This document shows, one piece after another, positions 40,570 through 47,490 of a DNA stretch of 47,490 nucleotides. Position 1 is the first letter of the stretch; each line of letters begins with the position of its first letter. The stretch is from contig CANQNT010000025.1 of assembly GCA_947625255.1 (NCBI GenBank), forward strand, positions 1 to 47,490, in the 5' to 3' direction. Source of the DNA: an uncultured Acetatifactor sp. (lineage in GTDB: Bacteria; Bacillota; Clostridia; Lachnospirales; Lachnospiraceae). A program made the translations under genes and the position numbers. The notes below the pieces were generated by a model. It made no database searches. It saw nothing but the letters and a program-made list of their open reading frames with translations, and had not been told where the DNA came from.

Positions 40570-42480
40570 ATGAGGCATGGATTTCTGAAAGTGGCGGCAG
40601 TCACGCCGAAGATTAAAGTGGCTGATCCGAAATACAACGCGCAAGTGATTTGCGAGGAATTGGAGAAAGCTTATGAAAAAGGTGCAAAGCTGATCGTTTT
40701 TCCGGAACTATGTTTGACGGGATATACCTGCAATGACTTGTTTTTGCAGGAATTGCTTTTGGAAGAAGCCAAGGAGCAATTGCTGCGTATCGCTGAGGCT
40801 ACTGAGGGTAGAGATGCCCTTGTCATGGTTGGACTCCCGCTTGAGCGGGATGGGAGACTTTATAACGTGGCGGCGGTTTTGCAGGACGGAGTCGTATTAG
40901 GATTGGTACCAAAGGCCAATATACCGATGTATGCGGAATTTTATGAGGGACGGCACTTTACGGAAGGAAATAGAGAAGTAATCTCCTATTATTTGGATGG
41001 GGAAGAAGTGCCATTTGGCACTAATTTGTTGTTTGAATGTACAACCATGCCGGGACTTGTGGTTGGCTGTGAAATATGTGAGGATTTATGGGTGGCCAAT
41101 CCGCCCAGCACATCCCATGCCCTGGCCGGAGCGACGGTGATAGTCAACTTATCGGCATCCAATGAAACTGTGGGAAAAGATGAGTATCGGGAGCTTTTAG
41201 TAAAAAGCGCCAGTGCCAGATTGATTTGCGGATATTTGTATTGCAGTGCGGGGGAAGGAGAATCTACGCAGGACTTAGTGTTTGGCGGCCATAATTTGAT
41301 CGCGGAAAATGGTTCGATGCTTGCGCAGTCTAAGCGTTTTATTGGAGAGACCATTTACGCGGATTTGGATATTCATCGAATTCGCGGCGAGAGGCGTAGG
41401 ATGGGGACCTTTGGTAAAGAACAGGACCTTGCCTATGTGGCGGTTCCTTTCACCCTGGAAATCGAGGAGACAAGATTGGAAAGGAATTTTGGCTGTCTGC
41501 CTTTTGTCCCGGGTGATGCGTTGACCAGAAATAAGCGCTGTGAGGAGATTCTATCCATTCAATCTTATGGTTTGAAAAAACGATATGAGCATACCGGAAG
41601 CAAAATCGCGGTAATCGGGATTTCTGGCGGATTGGATTCCACATTGGCTCTTTTGGTAACCGTACGTACCTTTGATATGCTGGGACTTGACAGAAAGGGT
41701 ATTATTGCGGTGACTATGCCCTGCTTTGGAACCACTGACCGGACTTATGATAATGCCTGCAAGCTGGCAAACACTCTTGGCGCAACTTTGCAGGAGGTGG
41801 ATATACGAGAAGCGGTGACAATTCATTTTCGTGATATCGGACAGGATTCAAATTGTCACGACGTGACATATGAAAACGGGCAGGCGAGAGAGCGGACGCA
41901 GGTATTGATGGATATAGCCAATCGAATGGGAGGGTTGGTTATCGGAACCGGGGATATGTCGGAACTGGCGCTTGGCTGGGCCACTTATAATGGGGATCAT
42001 ATGTCCATGTACGGGGTGAATGCCGGAGTCCCCAAGACCCTGGTGCGCCATTTGGTGAGATATTACGCGGATACCTGCGGGCAGGAGGATCTCCGGGAGG
42101 TGCTTTTAGACGTGTTGGATACTCCGGTGAGTCCGGAACTGCTTCCGCCGGTGGATGGCGTCATCGCTCAGAAAACGGAAGATCTGGTGGGACCCTACGA
42201 GCTGCATGATTTTTTCCTATATTATATGCTTCGTTGCTCTTTCCCGCCGGAGAAAATCGATCGGATTGCCCGGAAAGCTTTTGCGGGGATTTACGATGAG
42301 AAAACAATTCGTAAGTGGCTGAAGATTTTTTATCGCCGCTTTTTCCAACAACAGTTCAAACGTTCTTGCTTGCCGGACGGTCCGAAAGTAGGAAGTGTGG
42401 CGGTATCACCCAGGGGAGATTTGCGAATGCCGTCTGATGCCAGCGCGGCTTTATGGCTTGAACAGGTGGACAATCTATGA
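40570..42480 (+). CDS. nadE: Glutamine-dependent NAD+ synthetase
   Basis: The 636-residue product joins an N-terminal carbon-nitrogen hydrolase (catalytic Glu in FPELCLTGY, Lys in VPKANIP, Cys in GCEICEDLW) to a C-terminal synthetase with ISGGLDSTLALL (about 354-365). The first half frees ammonia from glutamine, the second amidates deamido-NAD+. Length is typical for the large fused type. It follows hslO closely and precedes a gene with its own promoter. Confidence 0.95.
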   Translation: MRHGFLKVAAVTPKIKVADPKYNAQVICEELEKAYEKGAKLIVFPELCLTGYTCNDLFLQELLLEEAKEQLLRIAEATEGRDALVMVGLPLERDGRLYNVAAVLQDGVVLGLVPKANIPMYAEFYEGRHFTEGNREVISYYLDGEEVPFGTNLLFECTTMPGLVVGCEICEDLWVANPPSTSHALAGATVIVNLSASNETVGKDEYRELLVKSASARLICGYLYCSAGEGESTQDLVFGGHNLIAENGSMLAQSKRFIGETIYADLDIHRIRGERRRMGTFGKEQDLAYVAVPFTLEIEETRLERNFGCLPFVPGDALTRNKRCEEILSIQSYGLKKRYEHTGSKIAVIGISGGLDSTLALLVTVRTFDMLGLDRKGIIAVTMPCFGTTDRTYDNACKLANTLGATLQEVDIREAVTIHFRDIGQDSNCHDVTYENGQARERTQVLMDIANRMGGLVIGTGDMSELALGWATYNGDHMSMYGVNAGVPKTLVRHLVRYYADTCGQEDLREVLLDVLDTPVSPELLPPVDGVIAQKTEDLVGPYELHDFFLYYMLRCSFPPEKIDRIARKAFAGIYDEKTIRKWLKIFYRRFFQQQFKRSCLPDGPKVGSVAVSPRGDLRMPSDASAALWLEQVDNL

Positions 42481-42510
42481 GGATTTTTCCGGGTATCCTC
42501 AGAAAGGGGC

Positions 42511-42539
42511 TTGCAAAGGCACACGAAATATCGTATATT
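42511..42539 (+). promoter_or_regulatory. Promoter of the HTH-glf operon
   Basis: TTGCAA (42511-42516), a 17-nt spacer and TATATT (42534-42539), 43 nt before the HTH gene start. Confidence 0.6.
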
Positions 42540-42581
42540 ATTTCTAGGCATAGAAAGAAAAACAAATGTGGAGGATAATAT

Positions 42582-42944
42582 ATGACAAAAGCGGAAATTT
42601 TGAAGAAAGAGATTTTGAGACAATATCGAAGCGTTCGTCAGTTTTCTATCGAAATGGGAATACCATACAGCACATTGGTGACCGCTTTGGAACGTGGTAT
42701 TGAAGGCATGGCTTATGGCACGGTGATCAGGATGTGTGATAAATTAAATTTGAATCCTGTCGATTTTTCTTCCCTTGAGAGAGACGCGACTTTGGGCGCG
42801 CAGCTTTTGGAAAACAGAGTGATGCAGTATTATGTGAAGCTAAATCAAAGCGGCAGAGACAAGGTGTTGGAGTTAATGGATGATTTTATACAGATAGACA
42901 AATATAGAGCGAAGGGAAAGAGAAGCAAAAATGACAAAGTATGA
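42582..42944 (+). CDS. Small helix-turn-helix (XRE-like) regulator
   Basis: The 120-residue product has an N-terminal HTH domain: RQYRSVRQFSIEMGIPYSTLVTALERG (about 12-38) with MCDKLNLNPVDFSSLE after it, typical of XRE repressors, then a helical C-terminus. Its end overlaps the glf start by 14 nt, so the two are cotranscribed. It may autoregulate from the promoter just upstream; no clear operator repeat is visible. Confidence 0.8.
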   Translation: MTKAEILKKEILRQYRSVRQFSIEMGIPYSTLVTALERGIEGMAYGTVIRMCDKLNLNPVDFSSLERDATLGAQLLENRVMQYYVKLNQSGRDKVLELMDDFIQIDKYRAKGKRSKNDKV

Positions 42945-44052
42945 TTATCTGGTGGTTGGAAGCGGCCTCTTTGGTGCGGTATTTGCTCATGAAATGAAGA
43001 AAGCGGGAAAGAAGTGCTTAGTCATCGATAAGCGTGATCATATTGGAGGGAATATTTATTCTAAGGAAATAAAAGGAATTCAAGTGCACCAGTATGGAGC
43101 GCATATTTTCCATACCTCTGATAAAAAAATCTGGGATTACGCAAATCAGTTTGCTGAGTTTAATCATTATATCAATTCCCCGGTGGCCGTTTATGGGGAG
43201 GAACTTTACAATTTGCCCTTTAATATGAACACATTCAGTAAAATGTGGGGGATCAAAACACCTGCGCAGGCCAAGGAGATCATTGAGTCCCAGAAAGCGG
43301 AGGCAAAAGTCGAAGAACCGCATAATTTGGAAGAGCAGGCTTTATCATTGGTTGGAAGAGACGTATATGAGAAGCTGGTAAAGGGATATACGGAGAAGCA
43401 GTGGGGACGCTCTTGCACGCAGCTTCCCGCTTTTATCATCAAGCGTCTTCCGGTACGTTTTATCTATGACAATAATTATTTTACGGATCGTTATCAGGGC
43501 ATTCCCATTGGCGGTTATACCAAAATGGTGGAAAAGCTTCTGGAAGGAGTCCCGGTACGCCTTGGCATCGCCTACCGCGAGTTTTTGACAGAGAATGATA
43601 GCAAGGGGGCGGAAGCGGATGCTTTTGACAAGGTGCTATATACGGGAATGATTGACGAGTATTTTGATTACTGCCTGGGTGAGCTGCAGTATCGTTCCCT
43701 TCGTTTTGAGACCGAGGTCCTGGAAAGGTGCGATAATTATCAGGGGAACGCGGTTGTGAATTATACAGAGAGAGAAGTGCCGTATACCAGAATCATTGAG
43801 CATAAGCATTTTGAATTTGGAACGCAGCCGGATACCGTGATTACCAGGGAATATCCAGCTGAATGGAAAAAAGGAGATGAACCTTATTATCCAATCAACG
43901 ACGCCAGAAATAATGAGTTGTTTGCAAGGTATCAGGAATTGGCGGCCGGGGAGAAAAATGTCTTATTTGGCGGAAGACTGGGGCAGTATCGTTATTATGA
44001 TATGGACAAAGTGATGGGAGCCGCTTTGGAAATGGTGTCAGCGGAGCTTTGA
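42931..44052 (+). CDS. glf: UDP-galactopyranose mutase
   Basis: The 373-residue flavoenzyme interconverts UDP-galactopyranose and UDP-galactofuranose for surface glycan synthesis. The FAD-binding DYLVVGSGLFGAVFA (about 4-18), IDKRDHIGGNIYS, the substrate region YTEKQWGRSCTQLP and the C-terminal GRLGQYRYYDMDKV are all typical. No glycosyltransferase lies beside it, so it probably supplies a cluster elsewhere. It overlaps the HTH gene by 14 nt. Confidence 0.96.
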   Translation: MTKYDYLVVGSGLFGAVFAHEMKKAGKKCLVIDKRDHIGGNIYSKEIKGIQVHQYGAHIFHTSDKKIWDYANQFAEFNHYINSPVAVYGEELYNLPFNMNTFSKMWGIKTPAQAKEIIESQKAEAKVEEPHNLEEQALSLVGRDVYEKLVKGYTEKQWGRSCTQLPAFIIKRLPVRFIYDNNYFTDRYQGIPIGGYTKMVEKLLEGVPVRLGIAYREFLTENDSKGAEADAFDKVLYTGMIDEYFDYCLGELQYRSLRFETEVLERCDNYQGNAVVNYTEREVPYTRIIEHKHFEFGTQPDTVITREYPAEWKKGDEPYYPINDARNNELFARYQELAAGEKNVLFGGRLGQYRYYDMDKVMGAALEMVSAEL

Positions 44053-44066
44053 AAGGTGGTAAGAAT

Positions 44067-44690
44067 ATGAAATTGACTTGGTTGGGACATTCTTGCTTTA
44101 AGGTGGAGTCGAAAGGTTATTGCATTGTGATCGATCCTTATGCGGACGGCTATGTGGAAGGCTTTCCGCCGCTTCGGGCAGAGGCTGATCTGGTGCTTTG
44201 TACGCACGAGCACGGCGATCATAATGCAAGGTCCGTTGTAACTTTGCGCGAGGGTAAGGCTTCTCCTTTTCAAATTACGGAGATTGCCTCTTTCCATGAC
44301 GATGTGCAGGGGAAAAAGCGCGGTAAAAACACGATATATTTGTTGGACGACGGAGAATGCAGAATTGCGCATCTGGGGGATCTGGGGTGCGGGCTAACCG
44401 ATGAGCAAAAGCGGCAATTGGCGGGTCTGGATGCCTTGCTGGTTCCAATCGGTGGTTTTTTCACAATTGATGCCGGACAGGCAAAAGCCTTGGTGGATGA
44501 GCTTGCGCCTACAGTTGTGGTTCCGATGCATTATCGCGGGGGAAAGGTTGGTTTTGACGTGCTGGGCACTCTGGCCGATTTTACGAAATTGTGCGATGAC
44601 GTAGTTGTTTATGAAAGCAATGAGGTGGAAATCCGGAAAGACTTGTCCAGACAGACCGCGGTTTTAAAGCTGGCTGGGAGTTGTTCATGA
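44067..44690 (+). CDS. UPF0173-type metal-dependent hydrolase
   Basis: ATG 44067 follows AAAGGTGG with 7 nt; the TTG start at 44049 lies in the end of glf. The 207-residue MBL-fold protein opens KLTWLGHSCFKVE and has the metal motif CTHEHGDHNA, then HLGDLG and PMHYRGGKVG. Such small hydrolases are widespread and their substrate is unknown. It is probably the third gene of the HTH-glf transcript. Confidence 0.87.
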   Translation: MKLTWLGHSCFKVESKGYCIVIDPYADGYVEGFPPLRAEADLVLCTHEHGDHNARSVVTLREGKASPFQITEIASFHDDVQGKKRGKNTIYLLDDGECRIAHLGDLGCGLTDEQKRQLAGLDALLVPIGGFFTIDAGQAKALVDELAPTVVVPMHYRGGKVGFDVLGTLADFTKLCDDVVVYESNEVEIRKDLSRQTAVLKLAGSCS

Positions 44691-44797
44691 TGGTGTATTA
44701 ACATTGATGATTAGGGACGGCCTTCATGAGAAGGAAAGTATAAATGAAGCATGGGTCGGTATTGGCGATATTACAAAAATATTACAAAATATCATCT

Positions 44798-44840
44798 AAT
44801 ATCTTGAAAAAAAGATCATCCAATATCTTGAAAAAAAGAT
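44798..44840 (+). repeat. Two direct 19-bp repeats, period 24
   Basis: AATATCTTGAAAAAAAGAT occurs at 44798-44816 and 44822-44840. The second copy's last T is the first base of the rpmG -35 box. It is probably a recent short duplication. Confidence 0.9.
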
Positions 44841-44868
44841 TGACGGACGGAAGATTGTGTGCTACACT
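44840..44868 (+). promoter_or_regulatory. Promoter of rpmG-secE-nusG
   Basis: TTGACG (44840-44845), a 17-nt spacer and TACACT (44863-44868) with an extended -10 TGC at 44860-44862. The start is near 44875, giving a leader of about 70 nt. Confidence 0.78.
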
Positions 44869-44944
44869 ATCTACGTTCAATAAGATTTCGGTCTTTTTTT
44901 TTATGCTTAAAAATAGTGAAAACGTTTTGTATGGAGGTGGAAAT

Positions 44945-45094
44945 ATGCGTACAAGAATTACTTTGGCCTGCACAGAATGCAAACAGCGTAACTACAATAC
45001 GACCAAGGATAAGAAGACTCATCCTGAAAGGATGGAACTGAAAAAATATTGTAGGTTCTGCAGGACTCATACGGTACACAAGGAAACCAAGTAA
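44945..45094 (+). CDS. rpmG: 50S ribosomal protein L33 (zinc-binding form)
   Basis: The 49-residue product [17 protein letters not shown]...[14 protein letters not shown] has both CxxC pairs and is thus the C+ form. It follows GGAGGTGG closely. Longer upstream frames lie in the promoter region. Loss-of-zinc switching to a C- paralogue is known in Firmicutes; none is visible here. Confidence 0.97.
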   Translation: MRTRITLACTECKQRNYNTTKDKKTHPERMELKKYCRFCRTHTVHKETK

Positions 45095-45124
45095 TGAATC
45101 GTTCTAAAAGTGAAGGAGTAAGCT

Positions 45125-45355
45125 ATGGGAGATTCCACAGAGAAGACTAAGGCAAAAGCAGCGAAGGCAAAGACCCCCAAGATGAGTTTTTGGAAAGGTG
45201 TCAAGGCAGAATATAAGAAGATTTCGTGGCCTGACAGAGAGACTACGTTAAAACAGTCTGTTGCGGTGGTAGCGATTTCGATCGTTGTCGGAATCATCAT
45301 TGCTGTGTTGGATTTGTTGATTCAGTATGGTGTGAATTTCATAACATCAATTTAG
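45125..45355 (+). CDS. secE: Preprotein translocase subunit SecE
   Basis: The 76-residue product has a charged N-terminus, the SecE signature FWKGVKAEYKKISWPDRETTLKQ (about 20-42) and one membrane helix (about 48-70), the minimal bacterial form. It clamps SecY in the membrane. It lies between rpmG and nusG as usual. Confidence 0.95.
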   Translation: MGDSTEKTKAKAAKAKTPKMSFWKGVKAEYKKISWPDRETTLKQSVAVVAISIVVGIIIAVLDLLIQYGVNFITSI

Positions 45356-45370
45356 AGCGAGGGTGAATGT

Positions 45371-45889
45371 ATGGCAGAGGCAAAATGGTATGTCGTCCAC
45401 ACATACTCCGGTTACGAGAACAAAGTCAAAGCCAATATCGAGAAGACGATTGAAAATAACAAGCACCTGGCGGAACAGATATTAGAGGTCAGAGTCCCAT
45501 TGGAGGATGTGGTGGAGATCAAGAACGGTGTGAAAAGGACCGTTCAGAAGAAGCTCTTCCCCGGATATGTCCTTTTGAACATGGAGATGAATGATGACAC
45601 TTGGTACGTTGTCCGCAATACCCGTGGTGTGACTGGGTTTGTCGGACCCGGAAGCAAACCGATTCCTTTGACGGATGCGGAGATGAAGCCTCTTGGAATT
45701 AAGAGTGAGAATCTTATGGTGGATTTCGCGGAAGGGGACAGCATTTCCGTGGTGGCGGGTGTCTGGAAAGATACTGTGGGCGTTGTGCAGAGGATGGATT
45801 ACGGCAAACAGACAGCCACAATCAATGTGGAATTGTTTGGCAGGGAGACCCCTGTCGAAATTGGCTTCGCAGAGATCAGAAAGCTTTGA
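45371..45889 (+). CDS. nusG: Transcription termination/antitermination factor NusG
   Basis: The 172-residue product has the NGN domain start AKWYVVHTYSGYENKVKANIE, VKKKLFPGYVLLNM-type core (here VQKKLFPGYVLLNM) and a C-terminal KOW domain near 120-172. It couples RNA polymerase to Rho or ribosomes. It starts 16 nt after secE and is followed by the rplK leader. Confidence 0.97.
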   Translation: MAEAKWYVVHTYSGYENKVKANIEKTIENNKHLAEQILEVRVPLEDVVEIKNGVKRTVQKKLFPGYVLLNMEMNDDTWYVVRNTRGVTGFVGPGSKPIPLTDAEMKPLGIKSENLMVDFAEGDSISVVAGVWKDTVGVVQRMDYGKQTATINVELFGRETPVEIGFAEIRKL

Positions 45890-45991
45890 GGCGCGATCGG
45901 AAGCGCGCGGCGCGTATAGTGAGAGTTGAATATTTTTTCCCGCATATGGCGGGGATGAATATAGCAGCAAAAGAGGGATGGGATTCATCCC

Positions 45992-46036
45992 TGTGGGAGC
46001 AGGTGGAGTAAGGAGCGCCTGCGCCGAGTTACCACA
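45992..46036 (+). promoter_or_regulatory. Probable L1 autoregulatory site in the rplK-rplA leader
   Basis: TGTGG (45992-45996) pairs with CCACA (46032-46036), and GCAGG (45999-46003) with CCTGC (46018-46022), leaving an asymmetric internal loop with GAGTTA before CCAC. This resembles the GTGGGAG...GTTACCAC arrangement seen before rplK in many bacteria, a mimic of the L1 site in 23S rRNA. Bound L1 would block the ribosome site at 46041. Two other hairpins (45939-45953, 45975-45991) precede it. Confidence 0.68.
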
Positions 46037-46053
46037 TTTAAGGAGGTGCCACA

Positions 46054-46479
46054 ATGGCAAAGAAAGTTACAGGTTATATTAAGTTACAGATTCCGGCCGG
46101 CAAGGCTACACCGGCCCCCCCAGTTGGCCCTGCGCTTGGTCAGCATGGTGTCAATATCGTTGAGTTTACGAAGCAGTTCAACGCAAGGACGGCGGACAAG
46201 GGTGATCTGGTGATTCCCGTTGTTATCACCGTTTACGCCGACAGATCTTTTAGCTTCATTACCAAGACCCCGCCTGCCGCGGTGCTGTTGAAAAAAGCAT
46301 GCAATATCAAGTCTGGTTCCGGAACTCCTAACAAGACCAAGGTCGCTACCATTTCCAAGGCAAAGGTTCAGGAGATTGCAGAGCTGAAGATGCCGGATTT
46401 GAACGCCGCAAGTTTGGAAGCAGCCATGAGTATGATCGCGGGTACTGCCAGAAGCATGGGCATTGTTGTAGAAGATTAA
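46054..46479 (+). CDS. rplK: 50S ribosomal protein L11
   Basis: The 141-residue product [29 protein letters not shown]... is a standard full-length L11, with the proline-rich thiostrepton loop and the C-terminal rRNA-binding domain. AGGAGGTG lies just upstream. It follows nusG by 164 nt that hold the leader, and precedes rplA. Confidence 0.98.
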   Translation: MAKKVTGYIKLQIPAGKATPAPPVGPALGQHGVNIVEFTKQFNARTADKGDLVIPVVITVYADRSFSFITKTPPAAVLLKKACNIKSGSGTPNKTKVATISKAKVQEIAELKMPDLNAASLEAAMSMIAGTARSMGIVVED

Positions 46480-46569
46480 TTACGGAAAATATTTGGGAGA
46501 CAATTTATCAGCGTATGGATGATGTGCATGTCATCCATTGCTTGTCGCTAGAACCTAGGAGGTAAAGAT

Positions 46570-47259
46570 ATGAAACATGGTAAGAAATATGCGGAGGCTG
46601 CAAAACTGGTAGATCGTACAGTTTTGTATGAGCCCAACGATGCAATCGCTTTGGTAAAAAAGACGGCTGTAGCCAAATTTGATGAGACGATTGAGGTACA
46701 CATCAGAACCGGTTGTGACGGGCGTCACGCAGAACAGCAGATCCGTGGAGCGGTTGTTCTTCCGAACGGAACCGGTAAGTCTGTCAGAGTGCTTGTATTT
46801 GCAAAGGGAGCCAAGCTGGACGAGGCGGAAGCGGCCGGAGCCGATTTCGTAGGCGGAGAAGAGCTGATCCCGAAGATTCAGCATGAAGGTTGGCTTGAGT
46901 TTGATAAAGTAATCGCTACCCCTGACATGATGGGCGTGGTTGGACGGCTTGGTAAGATCCTTGGACCTAAGGGTTTGATGCCCAATCCCAAGGCCGGTAC
47001 CGTTACGATGGACGTTGCCAAGGCAATCAAGGAAATTAAAGCCGGTAAGATTGAGTACAGGCTTGACAAGACCAATAACGTACACGTTCCTCTCGGAAAG
47101 GCTTCCTTTACGGAGGAGGCGTTGCAGGAGAACTTTGATTCCCTGATGGAGGCTATCGTCAAGGCAAAACCCAGTGCTTTAAAGGGTCAGTACTTGAGAA
47201 GCATCACATTGACCAGTACCATGGGCCCTGGCGTCAAGGTGAACGTGGCGAAGTTCTAG
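46570..47259 (+). CDS. rplA: 50S ribosomal protein L1
   Basis: The 229-residue product is standard: [12 protein letters not shown] start, [33 protein letters not shown], and the C-terminal [13 protein letters not shown]. It binds 23S rRNA at the L1 stalk and, as a free protein, its own leader (candidate at 45992). A strong terminator follows 47 nt after the stop. Confidence 0.98.
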   Translation: MKHGKKYAEAAKLVDRTVLYEPNDAIALVKKTAVAKFDETIEVHIRTGCDGRHAEQQIRGAVVLPNGTGKSVRVLVFAKGAKLDEAEAAGADFVGGEELIPKIQHEGWLEFDKVIATPDMMGVVGRLGKILGPKGLMPNPKAGTVTMDVAKAIKEIKAGKIEYRLDKTNNVHVPLGKASFTEEALQENFDSLMEAIVKAKPSALKGQYLRSITLTSTMGPGVKVNVAKF

Positions 47260-47305
47260 GAGACCTGAAATGAAAAGCTAATTTCCGCTTTGAAAACCTT
47301 TGGGG

Positions 47306-47351
47306 AAAAGTGGCATTTACTCCTACAAAATGTAGTGAATGCCACTTTTTT
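47306..47351 (+). terminator. Terminator after rplA
   Basis: AAAAGTGGCATT (47306-47317) pairs with AATGCCACTTTT (47338-47349), and CTACA/TGTAG adds an inner stem. Six T residues (47346-47351) close it. It separates rplKA from the rplJL region expected downstream. Confidence 0.9.
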
Positions 47352-47363
47352 GTTTGTTCTGAA

Positions 47364-47411
47364 ATTGCTGACCGGGATATAAAAATGATTGCTGACCGGG
47401 ATATAAAAATG
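47364..47411 (+). repeat. Perfect 24-nt tandem duplication
   Basis: The unit ATTGCTGACCGGGATATAAA plus AATG occurs at 47364-47387 and again at 47388-47411 without a mismatch. Each copy has an AT-rich GATATAAAA that could act as a -10-like sequence. Confidence 0.95.
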
Positions 47412-47455
47412 ATTGTCAAGCATTTTTGAAAATGTCTCAAAAAATCGAAAACATT

Positions 47456-47480
47456 AGCACCGTGTATTGAATGCGGTGCT
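47456..47480 (+). other. Hairpin at the window end, possible start of the rplJ leader
   Basis: AGCACCG (47456-47462) pairs with CGGTGCT (47474-47480) around an 11-nt loop. By gene order the L10 (rplJ) leader should begin here, but the window ends before it can be tested. Confidence 0.4.
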
Positions 47481-47490
47481 TCTGTTATTT

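Overview
The window looks like a chromosomal segment of a Gram-positive anaerobe of the Clostridia, most likely Lachnospiraceae. This is inferred from family content and not from a marker gene: a C+ (double CxxC) L33 protein, the order rpmG-secE-nusG-rplK-rplA, a DUF4867 gene between a xylulokinase and a fucose-isomerase-like gene, a DUF4320-type Tad locus, and many well-formed Shine-Dalgarno sites. I see no phage, transposase, CRISPR array or rRNA. One tRNA (Gly-GCC) is present.

Layout. (1) 1-6085: the 3' part of an operon for membrane-anchored signalling or surface proteins: a Ser/Thr-kinase-like protein with TPRs, a 44-residue membrane peptide, a TPR/LRR protein, a vWA protein and a zinc-ribbon protein, closed by a terminator. 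(2) 6086-6975: a long gene-poor stretch holding an isolated transcription unit with a consensus promoter, internal structure and a strong terminator, but no convincing large ORF. (3) 6991-17959: a NagZ-like GH3 enzyme, tRNA-Gly, an MFS transporter, an acyltransferase, an ABC exporter, a beta-CASP nuclease, thyA, folA, ilvE and an endonuclease/exonuclease/phosphatase protein. (4) 18060-21889 (minus): a heterodimeric ABC exporter with one degenerate ATP site. (5) 22069-28305: pentose/arabinoside use: a GH51 arabinofuranosidase, xylB, DUF4867 and a fucose/arabinose isomerase family protein. (6) 28306-29156: a second gene-poor stretch with three hairpins and a 36-residue membrane peptide on the minus strand. 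(7) 29157-36539: a compact Tad-type pilus operon (TadA, TadB, TadC, pilin-like proteins, CpaB-like, InlB-repeat protein, prepilin-peptidase-like). (8) 36644-44690: hisC, DUF368, methyltransferase, hslO, nadE, a HTH protein, glf and an MBL hydrolase. (9) 44945-47259: rpmG, secE, nusG, rplK and rplA with an L1-type leader site, then a terminator, a tandem repeat and the probable start of the rplJ leader.

The parts most likely to hold something undescribed are the 6350-6759 RNA, the kinase/vWA/LRR membrane operon, and the Tad locus, whose three small pilin-like proteins share a non-standard RS(x)nG processing context. The core metabolic and ribosomal genes look ordinary. All homology statements are recalled family knowledge applied to the visible sequence; no search was run.
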